Assembly: GCF_900109045.1 (NCBI RefSeq)
Contig: NZ_FNYL01000009.1
Location: 124,001 to 188,000, forward strand
Length of the DNA: 64,000 nucleotides
Reading direction: 5' to 3'
Origin: Dyadobacter sp. SG02
GTDB taxonomy: Bacteria; Bacteroidota; Bacteroidia; Cytophagales; Spirosomataceae
Shown: one piece after another, positions 9,717 to 16,912 of the stretch
Layout: the number at the start of each line of letters is the position of its first letter
Numbering within the stretch: position 1 is the first letter of the stretch
The notes under the pieces: generated by a model
The model's input: only the letters and a program-made list of their open reading frames with translations
Databases searched by the model: none
What the model was told of the DNA's origin: nothing
Program-made: the position numbers and the translations under genes

Positions 9717-10535
9717 ATGGCATTTCAAGTACAAGCCCGCCAGCTACTCCCAAAATTACCTGGCAAATTAGAATGGCAGGTAGTGGGTGATGGCGAGTCG
9801 GGCGACATGGTATTTCGCCGCAGCGATGGTGCCGCATTTGCCAAGGTAGCCAATGAATCGCGCATCCACACGCTGGAAGCTGAGTATCTGCGTACTAACT
9901 GGCTATCCGGCCAGCAGATCGGGTCAGCCCAGGTGCTGGATTGGTCAAAATCAGATCAGTATGCCTGTTTGATCACAAGCTGCGTACCCGGGGTTTCGGC
10001 CAGTGCGCTCCCGCCAGCCGATTTATTGAAAGCATGGCCTTCGATTGCTGAAAAGTTCCGGCATTTGCACCAGCTCCCTTCGGACAACTGCCCGTTTGAA
10101 AGACGGGTTTCACAAACAGTTCAAATAGCAGACGATGTTGTAAAGCGCAATGCGGTTAACAAGGATTTTCTCGACGATGCCGACAAGAACACACCTTTTG
10201 AACAGCTGCTTGACCCAATCCGGCCGCAGGTCCCGCTCCGGATCATGCAGGAAACCACGGACCTGGCGGTTTGTCACGGTGACGCCTGCATGCCTAACAT
10301 CATGGTAGATCCTAAAACGTTAATTTGCACGGGCATCATCGATCTGGGCCGGCTGGGCCTTTCTGACCGCTACCAGGACCTGGCCTTGATGATCGGTAAC
10401 ACACGTGAAACCTGGGAGGATCAGCGCCAGGCCGAAAAAGCGCTGCAAATTCTGTTCGATATCCACAACATCCCGATTCCTGACCTTGAACGTTTGGCAT
10501 TCTATCTGAAACTTGACCCGCTCACCTGGGGATAG
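9717..10535 (+). CDS. APH(3'')-type aminoglycoside O-phosphotransferase (StrA-like)
   Basis: A 272-residue kinase-like enzyme that matches remembered APH(3'')-Ib (StrA) over its whole length: GESGDMVFRR near residue 22, DLLKAWPS, CPFERR, the catalytic loop HGDACMPN (His187, Asp189, Asn194), the metal-binding DLGR (Asp209) and the identical last residues LAFYLKLDPLTWG with a single K/R-type change. Such enzymes phosphorylate the 3''-hydroxyl of streptomycin using ATP in the cytoplasm. The resistant gene stands alone: no strB partner, transposase or integron element is seen next to it, and its base composition looks like its neighbours. It may therefore be an intrinsic chromosomal homologue. 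Whether it gives resistance here is inference. Confidence 0.93.
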   Translation: MAFQVQARQLLPKLPGKLEWQVVGDGESGDMVFRRSDGAAFAKVANESRIHTLEAEYLRTNWLSGQQIGSAQVLDWSKSDQYACLITSCVPGVSASALPPADLLKAWPSIAEKFRHLHQLPSDNCPFERRVSQTVQIADDVVKRNAVNKDFLDDADKNTPFEQLLDPIRPQVPLRIMQETTDLAVCHGDACMPNIMVDPKTLICTGIIDLGRLGLSDRYQDLALMIGNTRETWEDQRQAEKALQILFDIHNIPIPDLERLAFYLKLDPLTWG

Positions 10536-10587
10536 TTATGCAAAGCAACACTACCGACATTCAAAATTTAAAACAGCAAAACCAATC

Positions 10588-10977
10588 ATGTCACAAATCA
10601 AAATTTATGGGTTGAGACACCATCTGGCCCCTATCCGGCAGGCAATGTCAGAAACGCTGCATGCTTGCATTGTAGAGGCATTCCATTATCCGCAAAACAA
10701 GCGATTCCATCGGTTCATCTACCTGGACGAGGGCGATTTCTTTTACCCGGAAGACCGAAGCGACCGCTACACGATTATTGAAATTGCACTGTTTGAGGGC
10801 CGCTCCGTGGAAGTGAAAAAGCATTTATACCATCTCATATTCCAAAGATTTGAGCAGATGCTCGGCATTGGGCCAAATGATGTCGAAATCACACTCACCG
10901 AAACTCCACCACATAACTGGGGGATTCGAGGGATGCCGGGCGATGAACTGACTTTAAATTACAAAATATCTATTTGA
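10588..10977 (+). CDS. Tautomerase family protein
   Basis: A 129-residue protein starting at ATG 10588; the reading frame stays open upstream inside the preceding gene, but the conserved part starts here. The pattern of the 4-oxalocrotonate-tautomerase-like family is clear: FHRFIYLDEGDFFYPEDRSD, then TIIEIALFEGRSVEVKKHLY and a final ITLTETPPHNWG. Members catalyse keto-enol tautomerisation or related dehalogenase steps. The family's catalytic base is an N-terminal proline exposed after Met removal; here residue 2 is Ser, so Pro1 is missing and normal chemistry is doubtful. The gene is 52 bases after the phosphotransferase, perhaps co-transcribed. Confidence 0.88.
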   Translation: MSQIKIYGLRHHLAPIRQAMSETLHACIVEAFHYPQNKRFHRFIYLDEGDFFYPEDRSDRYTIIEIALFEGRSVEVKKHLYHLIFQRFEQMLGIGPNDVEITLTETPPHNWGIRGMPGDELTLNYKISI

Positions 10978-11082
10978 TAGCTGGAACCCGTCTTTACGGC
11001 GAATGACAAATGGACTCATATGGATGTCAGGCATCGCCCGAGTGAGAATTTCATTGAAAAAATTGCAATCCAAAGAAAAGGC

Positions 11083-11113
11083 TTGTAGGTATTTAGGCAA
11101 TTTCCTAAATTTG
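11083..11113 (+). promoter_or_regulatory. Bacteroidetes-type promoter with overlapping ArsR-like operator
   Basis: TTG at 11083-11085, a 20-base spacer and TAAATTTG at 11106-11113 match the Bacteroidetes -33/-7 promoter. The inverted repeat ATTTAGG (11091-11097) / CCTAAAT (11104-11110), 6 bases apart, overlaps the -7 box. A repressor bound there would block transcription of the regulator gene that starts at 11118. Confidence 0.7.
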
Positions 11114-11117
11114 CGTC

Positions 11118-11423
11118 ATGATATTATTAGAGGTCATTAAATCACTGTCGAATCAGACGCGTTTAAGCATACTTAAATGGTTAAAAGAGCCTTTTGCGCA
11201 TTTTCCTGCGGAGGAACTGACCGATTACAAGCCAGAGTTAGGCGTATGTGTTTCTGATATTGCTAAAAAAGCAGGGATGTCTGTTCCTACGGTGTCTGTT
11301 TACCTAAAAACAATGTTGGCCGCGAATATCCTGATCGCCACCAGGAAGGATCAATGGACATATTATAGAAGGAACGAGCAAGCGATCCAGGATTTAGCGA
11401 AGCATATCAAGGAAAACCTATAA
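11118..11423 (+). CDS. ArsR-like winged-helix transcriptional regulator
   Basis: A 101-residue DNA-binding protein. Residues 1-20 (LEVIKSLSNQTRLSILKWLK) and the recognition region SDIAKKAGMSVPTVSVYLKTM are typical of small ArsR-type repressors. I see no clear metal-binding cysteine cluster (there is a single Cys near residue 44), so it may sense something other than metals. An inverted repeat ATTTAGG/CCTAAAT covers its own promoter, and CCTAAAT half-sites recur at the start of the next gene, which suggests self-control and control of the downstream reductase 32 bases away. Confidence 0.9.
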   Translation: MILLEVIKSLSNQTRLSILKWLKEPFAHFPAEELTDYKPELGVCVSDIAKKAGMSVPTVSVYLKTMLAANILIATRKDQWTYYRRNEQAIQDLAKHIKENL

Positions 11424-11450
11424 TTTTTTGATCGATAAATTAGAGATTTA

Positions 11451-11465
11451 CCTAAATGCCTAAAT
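11451..11465. promoter_or_regulatory. Two CCTAAAT half-sites at the start of the reductase gene
   Basis: CCTAAAT occurs at 11451-11457 and again at 11459-11465, overlapping the start codon at 11456. It is the same half-site as in the palindrome over the promoter of the ArsR-like regulator just upstream. The match suggests a second binding site of that regulator; chance is possible because the region is AT-rich. Confidence 0.45.
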
Positions 11466-12439
11466 TAAAAATGAAAGCAGCTGTTTTAAATGAGTTCGGC
11501 CCGGTCGGGAATTTCGAAATTGTTGACGTGCCGACGCCAAAACCAGGCTTCCGGGAAGTTTTGGTCAAAGTATTTGCAACATCGGTGAACCCACTGGATT
11601 ATCAGGTCCGTCGGGGGGATTATAAAAATGAATTATCCTTGCCTGTCATCACAGGTCATGATGTTTCCGGCGAAATTGCAGAAGTCGGCCCAGGCGTAGA
11701 AAATTTCAGGATTGGTGACCAGGTTTACTATACACCTGAGATCTTCAAGGGACAAGGAAGCTATGCGCAATATCACTGCGCGCATGAATCTATCATCGGT
11801 CTGAAACCCAGAAACCTTAGCCATCTCGAAGCTGCGACGCTTCCCCTGGCAGCCGGAACGGCTTGGGAAATGCTGGTAACCAGGGCACGGCTGAGGATCA
11901 ACCAATCTATCCTGATTCACGGCGGAGCCGGTGGCGTAGGAATACCGGCCATTCAGATCGCCAAAGCAATGGGAGCGACTGTTTTCACCACGGCAAGAAA
12001 AGTCCATCACCGGTTCCTTCTCGAATTAGGCGCCGACCATGTGATCGACTACGAAAACGAGAATTACATTGATGCTATTCAGCGAATGACAGGTGGTAAT
12101 GGAGTTGATGTCGTCATTGACACCCTGGGAGGTAACACGCTTTCTGATAGCGGGCTCATTCTTAGTCAGATGGGACAGGTAGTTACCATTGTCGATATCG
12201 AAAAACCGCAAAACATGATCCACGCGTGGGGGAAAAATGCAACTTACCATTTCGTATTTACCAGGCAAAACAGAAACAAATTGAATGAACTCACAAAGCT
12301 GGTAGAGTCCGGAAAGCTGCGGCCTGTCCTAAACAAAATTTTCCTGTTGTCGGAAATAGGTAAGGCACACGGCCTGCTTGAATTTAAAGAAGGTGATGAA
12401 AATTTCTATGGGAAAATTGGTATAGAGATAGGCCATTGA
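11456..12439 (+). CDS. NAD(P)-dependent medium-chain reductase, quinone oxidoreductase type
   Basis: A 327-residue zinc-free MDR superfamily enzyme. The GroES-like N-terminal domain holds PGFREVLVKVFATSVNP and GHDVSGEIAEVGPGV; the Rossmann domain holds HGGAGGVGIPAIQIAKAMGA (about residues 160-180) and VDVVIDTLGG. The zinc ligands of alcohol dehydrogenases are absent. Members reduce quinones or alpha,beta-unsaturated carbonyls with NAD(P)H. The likely start is ATG 11456, with ATG 11471 as an alternative. It follows the ArsR-like regulator by 32 bases and carries that regulator's half-sites at its start, which suggests a small stress-response operon. Confidence 0.93.
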   Translation: MPKLKMKAAVLNEFGPVGNFEIVDVPTPKPGFREVLVKVFATSVNPLDYQVRRGDYKNELSLPVITGHDVSGEIAEVGPGVENFRIGDQVYYTPEIFKGQGSYAQYHCAHESIIGLKPRNLSHLEAATLPLAAGTAWEMLVTRARLRINQSILIHGGAGGVGIPAIQIAKAMGATVFTTARKVHHRFLLELGADHVIDYENENYIDAIQRMTGGNGVDVVIDTLGGNTLSDSGLILSQMGQVVTIVDIEKPQNMIHAWGKNATYHFVFTRQNRNKLNELTKLVESGKLRPVLNKIFLLSEIGKAHGLLEFKEGDENFYGKIGIEIGH

Positions 12440-12450
12440 ACCATGGAAGT

Positions 12451-12488
12451 GATCAGCACCGGCAAACGTTACTTTGCCGGTGCTGATC
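12451..12488. terminator. Hairpin between convergent genes
   Basis: A perfect 16-bp stem (GATCAGCACCGGCAAA at 12451-12466 with its complement at 12473-12488) and a 6-base loop lie between the stop codons of the converging reductase and SDR genes. There is no U-rich run directly after it on either strand, but the position and strength suggest a two-way terminator. Confidence 0.75.
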
Positions 12489-12535
12489 CGTCGTCCGTCT
12501 CCTCAAATTTCCACGCCGGGTTTGAGCTTCATGAT

Positions 12536-13306
12536 TTATTTCATCAAACTGATATTGGTCATACCGCCATCGGAAAGAATTTCGGTGCCGACAATAAAAG
12601 CCGAATCGTCCGAAGCGAGAAATACCGCTGCTTTTCCGATATCGGACGGAAGGCCCTGCTTGCCGACGGGGATAAGATCGATCCATGATTGCTTTACCTG
12701 CGCCAGGTGCTCTTCGGGCACCAGCTTTCCGAAAACAGGCGTATCGATCGAGCCCGGAGAAAGGGTGTTCACCCGGATTTTTCTGGAAAGTAAATCCAAC
12801 GAGAGACCTTTGGCCAGTGAGATAACCGCCGCTTTGGCGGCACTGTAAATCGCCATCCCCGGAGCGGCGCGATGGGCCGCGCTTGATCCGATCAGGATGA
12901 TAGACGCGCCGTCGTTCAGGTATGGCAGCGACTTTTGGATGGTAAAATAGGCGCTCCTCAGGTTCAGGTCCATATACCGGTCATAGCCTTCTTCGGTCAC
13001 ATCGCTGATCGAACCCATTGGAATGCCGTCTACTACACCGCCTGCATTGACCACGAGTACGTCAATTTTGCCGAACTGTTCAGCAGTTGTCTTAAAGATA
13101 TTTTCCAGGTCGGACGTATTGGTGACATCCCCTCGAATGCCGGTAAAGCCACCGCCTAATGCCTTGGTGGAATAATCCAGCGTAGCCTGGTTCCTCCCCG
13201 TAATGGCGCCCTTTGCACCTTCATTTTTAAAAGCCTCGGCGATTCCGAAGCCTATGCCGCTATTACCGCCGGTAATGACGGCGACTTTGTTTTCTAGCTT
13301 GTTCAT
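12536..13306 (-). CDS. SDR family oxidoreductase
   Basis: A 256-residue classical short-chain dehydrogenase/reductase with an intact active site: TGGNSGIG cofactor turn (residues 12-19), NAGG, GSSAA serine and YSAAK Tyr/Lys pair, and the C-terminal SDGG motif. It will use NAD(P)H on a small carbonyl or alcohol substrate; which one cannot be read. It is preceded upstream by a second SDR gene (13348-14103) on the same strand with a 41-base gap, so the two are probably co-transcribed from the HxlR-controlled promoter near 14131. Confidence 0.93.
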   Translation of the reverse strand: MNKLENKVAVITGGNSGIGFGIAEAFKNEGAKGAITGRNQATLDYSTKALGGGFTGIRGDVTNTSDLENIFKTTAEQFGKIDVLVVNAGGVVDGIPMGSISDVTEEGYDRYMDLNLRSAYFTIQKSLPYLNDGASIILIGSSAAHRAAPGMAIYSAAKAAVISLAKGLSLDLLSRKIRVNTLSPGSIDTPVFGKLVPEEHLAQVKQSWIDLIPVGKQGLPSDIGKAAVFLASDDSAFIVGTEILSDGGMTNISLMK

Positions 13307-13347
13307 TTCTGTTGTTTTTAAAAGTTAATCGGTCTGTACATTGGGTA

Positions 13348-14103
13348 TTACAGCCCGTAAATGCCACCGGAAACGGATATTTTCTCCCCCGTAATCCACG
13401 CTGCGTCTTCGGAGGCGAGGAATACAGCCACTTTCGCGATATCGTCGGGTTGCCCCGTCCGGCCCAACGGCGTACTAGCCACCAGCTTTCGCTCGGCTTC
13501 GCTGCCTATGAAGCCTGCGCTGCGGGAGCCTTCGGTTTCCACGACACCGGGCAAAATGGAGTTGATCCGGATGTTTTTGCCACTGAATTCTTTCGATAAT
13601 GAAATGGTAATGGCATCCAGCGCAGCTTTGGTAGCCGAGTAAACCGAGCCGGTCGGAAGCGGTGTCTTGCCGGCCTCGGAGCTGATATTGATGATGCTGC
13701 CCCCTTCCTCTCCGAAAAGTTTCAGCGAACCCTGAATGGCTAGTATCGAACCCAGCACATTGATATTGAATTGCTCATGAAATGTTTCGGCGGTAACCTG
13801 CTCAATTGGCTCGTACTGGTAGATGCCCGCATTATTCACGAGAATGTCCAATCCTCCGAATGCCGCCTTTGTCTGTTCGAAGATCCAGGCGATGTCGGTC
13901 TGATTGGAGACATCGCCCTTTATGGCGATCGCCCTGCCGCCGTTTTCGGTGATTGCCTGCACTACCCTATCTGCACCTTCTTTGCTGGATGCATAGTTGA
14001 CGACCACTTTGGCACCTTCTGCTGCGAATTGTTTGGCTATTGCAGCCCCTATACCTTTGGAAGCGCCCGTTACCAGGGCCACTTTATTTGCTAATTTGTC
14101 CAC
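13348..14103 (-). CDS. SDR family oxidoreductase (3-oxoacyl reductase-like)
   Basis: A classical SDR with TGASKGIG, NNAG, NISSEAG serine and YSATK Tyr/Lys motifs, and SVSGG at the end. I place the start at GTG 14103 (251 residues). An AAGGAG ribosome-binding sequence lies 8 bases before it, and the best promoter box (TAATTTTG at 14138-14131, minus strand) is too close to allow the in-frame ATG at 14133. The gene is divergent from an HxlR regulator at 14209 with an operator-like palindrome between them, a common pairing in which the regulator represses the dehydrogenase until an electrophile or oxidant appears (family knowledge, inferred here). Confidence 0.93.
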   Translation of the reverse strand: MDKLANKVALVTGASKGIGAAIAKQFAAEGAKVVVNYASSKEGADRVVQAITENGGRAIAIKGDVSNQTDIAWIFEQTKAAFGGLDILVNNAGIYQYEPIEQVTAETFHEQFNINVLGSILAIQGSLKLFGEEGGSIINISSEAGKTPLPTGSVYSATKAALDAITISLSKEFSGKNIRINSILPGVVETEGSRSAGFIGSEAERKLVASTPLGRTGQPDDIAKVAVFLASEDAAWITGEKISVSGGIYGL

Positions 14104-14130
14104 TTTGTTACTCCTTTTAAGTTTGGAATA

Positions 14131-14138
14131 CAAAATTA
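14131..14138 (-). promoter_or_regulatory. -7 promoter box for the SDR pair
   Basis: TAATTTTG on the minus strand fits TAnnTTTG. A start of transcription a few bases downstream would lie inside the long reading frame, supporting GTG 14103 as the true start of the SDR gene. No clear TTG -33 element is seen, so activation or a weak promoter is possible. Confidence 0.45.
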
Positions 14139-14148
14139 GCTTGACTCA

Positions 14149-14181
14149 GTTACTTTTCGTAACTTTGTGATGAAAAGTAAC
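14149..14181. promoter_or_regulatory. Palindromic operator between HxlR and SDR genes
   Basis: GTTACTTTTC at 14149-14158 is repeated inverted as GAAAAGTAAC at 14172-14181, a perfect 10-bp inverted repeat with a 13-base spacer, centres about two helical turns apart. A plus-strand -7 box TAACTTTG (14160-14167) lies between the arms, and more GTAAC direct repeats follow at 14183, 14194 and 14202. The position suits an HxlR dimer controlling both divergent genes. Confidence 0.7.
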
Positions 14182-14208
14182 AGTAACATCGAGGTAACAA
14201 GGTAACTT

Positions 14209-14562
14209 ATGCAGTGCGAACCACGTCAGAACGACGTACACAAAAAGGAGATGATGGCTGTCCAGGATTCCATGGACGTCCTGAGCGGCAAATGGAAGAT
14301 TTGTATCATATCTTCCATTTGCTATTACAACAAAAGAAGGTTTTCCGATATCCTCAACGATGTGGACGGCATTTCCAACAAAATGCTGAGCAAGGAATTG
14401 AAAGAACTGGAAATCAACCAGCTGGTAAAACGTACGGTGCTGGACACCCAGCCGGTGACGGTCCAGTACGAACTGACCGAGCATGGCCTGACCTTGCAGA
14501 CGATCATCGACAACCTGACCGAATGGGGAATGCAGCACCGTAAAAAGATTATTGGAGAATAG
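14209..14562 (+). CDS. HxlR family transcriptional regulator
   Basis: A 117-residue MarR/HxlR-type winged helix. The signature region DSMDVLSGKWKICIISSICYYNKRRFSDI, followed by ISNKMLSKELKELE and VQYELTEHG, is diagnostic. A Cys at residue 3 and another at 32 are candidates for redox sensing, as known for HypR/YodB-type members. The gene is divergent from the SDR pair and sits next to a palindromic operator. It is followed 27 bases later by a Crp/Fnr-type regulator. Confidence 0.95.
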   Translation: MQCEPRQNDVHKKEMMAVQDSMDVLSGKWKICIISSICYYNKRRFSDILNDVDGISNKMLSKELKELEINQLVKRTVLDTQPVTVQYELTEHGLTLQTIIDNLTEWGMQHRKKIIGE

Positions 14563-14588
14563 CCCGTTTTTATCAGATCATTCGGACC

Positions 14589-15149
14589 ATGCATTCAAAA
14601 CTGAGGCATCATATCGAAAAGCATTTGCCCCTGACCGACGAAGAATTCGAATTCGTCGGGAAGCATTTCATTTTCAAAAAATTCAAAAAACATCAATTCA
14701 TGGTGCAGCAGGGCGAGCCGGTACCCTACAACTACTTCCTGCTTTCCGGGCTTACGAAGCTGGTATATACCGACGAGGCGACCGACAAGCAGCATATTCT
14801 CGCATTCGCGATGGAGGATTGGTGGGACAATGATTTTCAGGCATACTATACCCGCACGAGAGCCACACTTTCGATGGAATGCCTGGAAGACACCGAGGCG
14901 CTTTGTTTGTCGCTGGATGATTTCAATGCATTGCGCGCGGGTCTGCCCAAAATCGAGCATTTCTTTCTGGAAAAAGTAATGGCCGGCTTTCTGGCATCGC
15001 AGCGCCGCATTCTTTCCCTGCTGACTTCGAACGCGCGGCAGCGCTACGAGCAGCTTGTCAGTCAGCACCCTTCGCTGCTGCAACGGTTGCCCAAAACACA
15101 ACTGGCTGCATACCTGGGTGTTTCCCGCGAGACATTGAGCAGGATGTGA
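14589..15149 (+). CDS. Crp/Fnr family transcriptional regulator
   Basis: A 186-residue protein with an N-terminal cNMP-binding-like barrel (FMVQQGEPVPYNYFLLSGLTKLVY) and a C-terminal winged helix whose recognition helix reads LPKTQLAAYLGVSRETLSRM. It stops directly after this helix, a few residues shorter than usual. The signal molecule is unknown. The gene follows the HxlR gene closely and precedes a RidA gene by 88 bases. Confidence 0.93.
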   Translation: MHSKLRHHIEKHLPLTDEEFEFVGKHFIFKKFKKHQFMVQQGEPVPYNYFLLSGLTKLVYTDEATDKQHILAFAMEDWWDNDFQAYYTRTRATLSMECLEDTEALCLSLDDFNALRAGLPKIEHFFLEKVMAGFLASQRRILSLLTSNARQRYEQLVSQHPSLLQRLPKTQLAAYLGVSRETLSRM

Positions 15150-15237
15150 GGTACGTCACACCAAAGACGTGCGATGGCTCACGTGAGGGTTTTCCGGCAT
15201 TCCGCTAGGTTTGCATTGAAAATCAACTCACAATAAA

Positions 15238-15630
15238 ATGGAAAAAAGAATCATTAATCCATGGGAATGGCAAGATGCGCTCAGCTATGTTCAGGCCGTG
15301 GAAGTTAAAGATGTGAAGGGAACGTTGTACGTTGCCGGTCAGGCAGCGGTACACGCCGATGGCACATCCAGCAATGCCGATATGCGCACCCAGCTGGGCA
15401 TAGCGATCCATAACCTGGAAACGGTCATCAGCCAGGCCGGTTACGATTGCAGCAACATCGCCCGGTTGACGATTTACTCGACATCCTCCGAAGAATTTGT
15501 CAGCAACTGTTTTGACCTCTTCAAAGATTTCGTGGCGAAACACGGCATGAAGCAGACCGTCACGCTGATGCAGGTAGTGGGCCTGTACGAAACGTTGAAT
15601 GTGGAATTGGAAGCTACTGTGGTGAAATAG
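15238..15630 (+). CDS. RidA family protein
   Basis: A 130-residue YjgF/YER057c/UK114-type protein with VEVKDVKGTLYVAGQAAVHADG, IHNLETVISQAG and the C-terminal part TLMQVVGLYETLNVELEATVVK. Enzymes of this family hydrolyse reactive enamine/imine intermediates. The arginine (usually in a CTR/R-type motif near the end) is not obvious here, so this member may not be a standard deaminase. It is convergent with the flavoprotein gene, with only 12 bases between the stops. Confidence 0.92.
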   Translation: MEKRIINPWEWQDALSYVQAVEVKDVKGTLYVAGQAAVHADGTSSNADMRTQLGIAIHNLETVISQAGYDCSNIARLTIYSTSSEEFVSNCFDLFKDFVAKHGMKQTVTLMQVVGLYETLNVELEATVVK

Positions 15631-15642
15631 TATCTGCCGCAG

Positions 15643-16758
15643 CTACTTTTTATCAACAATGTCATACGGCCGTTCTGCCAAACCCAAAGTCGCCATCAAC
15701 TCCCGGGCTGCCACCAACCCGGCACGGTTGGCCCCAATGGTGGACGCAGACGGACCGTATCCCGGTAAATGAATGCGGGGTTCTTTTGCGACCATCGTTG
15801 CCAGCCGACCGGCCATGATAATGCCACCGGTTTCTTCTCTGGGCAAAACGGATTCCAAATGGTCCAGCGCCCCTCGGAAGCCGGTGTTCCAGAGAATGAT
15901 ATCCGCCTTTTCTTCCCTGCCATCTTCCCATTTAACACCGGTCCGGGTGATCTCGCTGAACATTGGAAAGCGGTTGAGTACGCCCCTCCGTTTCATGTCC
16001 ACGACTTCCGGCGATAGAGGCAGCCCGGTTACGGAAACGACAGAGGAAGGCAGCAGACCGTTTCTTACCCTTTCTTCCACCATCGCCACGGCTTTGTGGC
16101 CGGCAACATCGTCAAAAGGGCCTTCTCTAAAAACGGGCTCGCGGCGGGTGACCCAGATCGTAGTGGTAACTTTTGAAATCTGGTCGAGTAACTGGATTGC
16201 AGATATACCAGCGCCAACCAGAACGACGCGCTTTCCCTTGAAATAGTCGGCAGTTTTAAAATCTTTGGTATGCAGCTGTTCACCCACGAAGAGGTCAGCC
16301 CCCGGGTAGGTCGGAATGTAAGGGTTTTCCCATGTACCGGTGGCGTTAATGATCCCCATTGCTGAAAACAGCGTTTTCGGCGAATCAATGTAGAACCGAT
16401 CGTTGTGGAGATACACATTCTCTACTTTCACCGGGCGAAATACCCGGATGCCGAATTTTTGCTCGTACAGGTCGAAGTAATGAGGCACTGCGATGCTGGC
16501 TTGCACGGTCGCACTAGCCTTGTCAAGGGTTTCTTCGAAAGACATTCCCGGTAAATCGTGGATTTTGTTCACAGTACTAAGCGTGAGCGACGGCCAACGA
16601 TATTGCCATGCACCACCCGCTGCGGAAGCCGCGTCGAGTACGATGAAGTCAGGTCCGATCTCCAACCCCAATTTCTTTAAATGATAAGCTGCTGACAAAC
16701 CGGCCTGGCCGGCACCAATGACCATGATCTTTGTCTTGTATCGAATTCTATCTGGCAT
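15643..16758 (-). CDS. FAD/NAD(P)-binding flavoprotein monooxygenase
   Basis: A 371-residue protein with two dinucleotide-binding turns, GAGQAGLSAAYHL near residue 16 (FAD) and GAGISAIQLL near residue 182 (NADPH), the arrangement of YczP/CzcO-like flavin-containing monooxygenases. Between them is the FMO/BVMO-type stretch GTWENPYIPTYPG. The substrate is unknown. The gene stands alone, ending 12 bases from the end of the RidA gene, and starts at a well-isolated ATG facing the AT-rich gap before the ABC permease. Confidence 0.9.
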   Translation of the reverse strand: MPDRIRYKTKIMVIGAGQAGLSAAYHLKKLGLEIGPDFIVLDAASAAGGAWQYRWPSLTLSTVNKIHDLPGMSFEETLDKASATVQASIAVPHYFDLYEQKFGIRVFRPVKVENVYLHNDRFYIDSPKTLFSAMGIINATGTWENPYIPTYPGADLFVGEQLHTKDFKTADYFKGKRVVLVGAGISAIQLLDQISKVTTTIWVTRREPVFREGPFDDVAGHKAVAMVEERVRNGLLPSSVVSVTGLPLSPEVVDMKRRGVLNRFPMFSEITRTGVKWEDGREEKADIILWNTGFRGALDHLESVLPREETGGIIMAGRLATMVAKEPRIHLPGYGPSASTIGANRAGLVAARELMATLGLAERPYDIVDKK

Positions 16759-16912
16759 TTATAACTTTTTACGCGTCGTTCTAACTATATCTCACTTAAT
16801 CCGGAAGAAGCCGATTTGTTATATAATAAATTTAAATATATTAGTAAATACTAGTATATTAACGAAGCATCCTTCCTTATAGAAGCTATTCGCTTTATTC
16901 TACTAAAAACCT

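Noticed and set aside
9477..10987. A mobile resistance cassette around the APH gene
   Set aside because: No transposase, inverted repeats, integron sites or strB partner were found, and the flanks are ordinary chromosomal genes.
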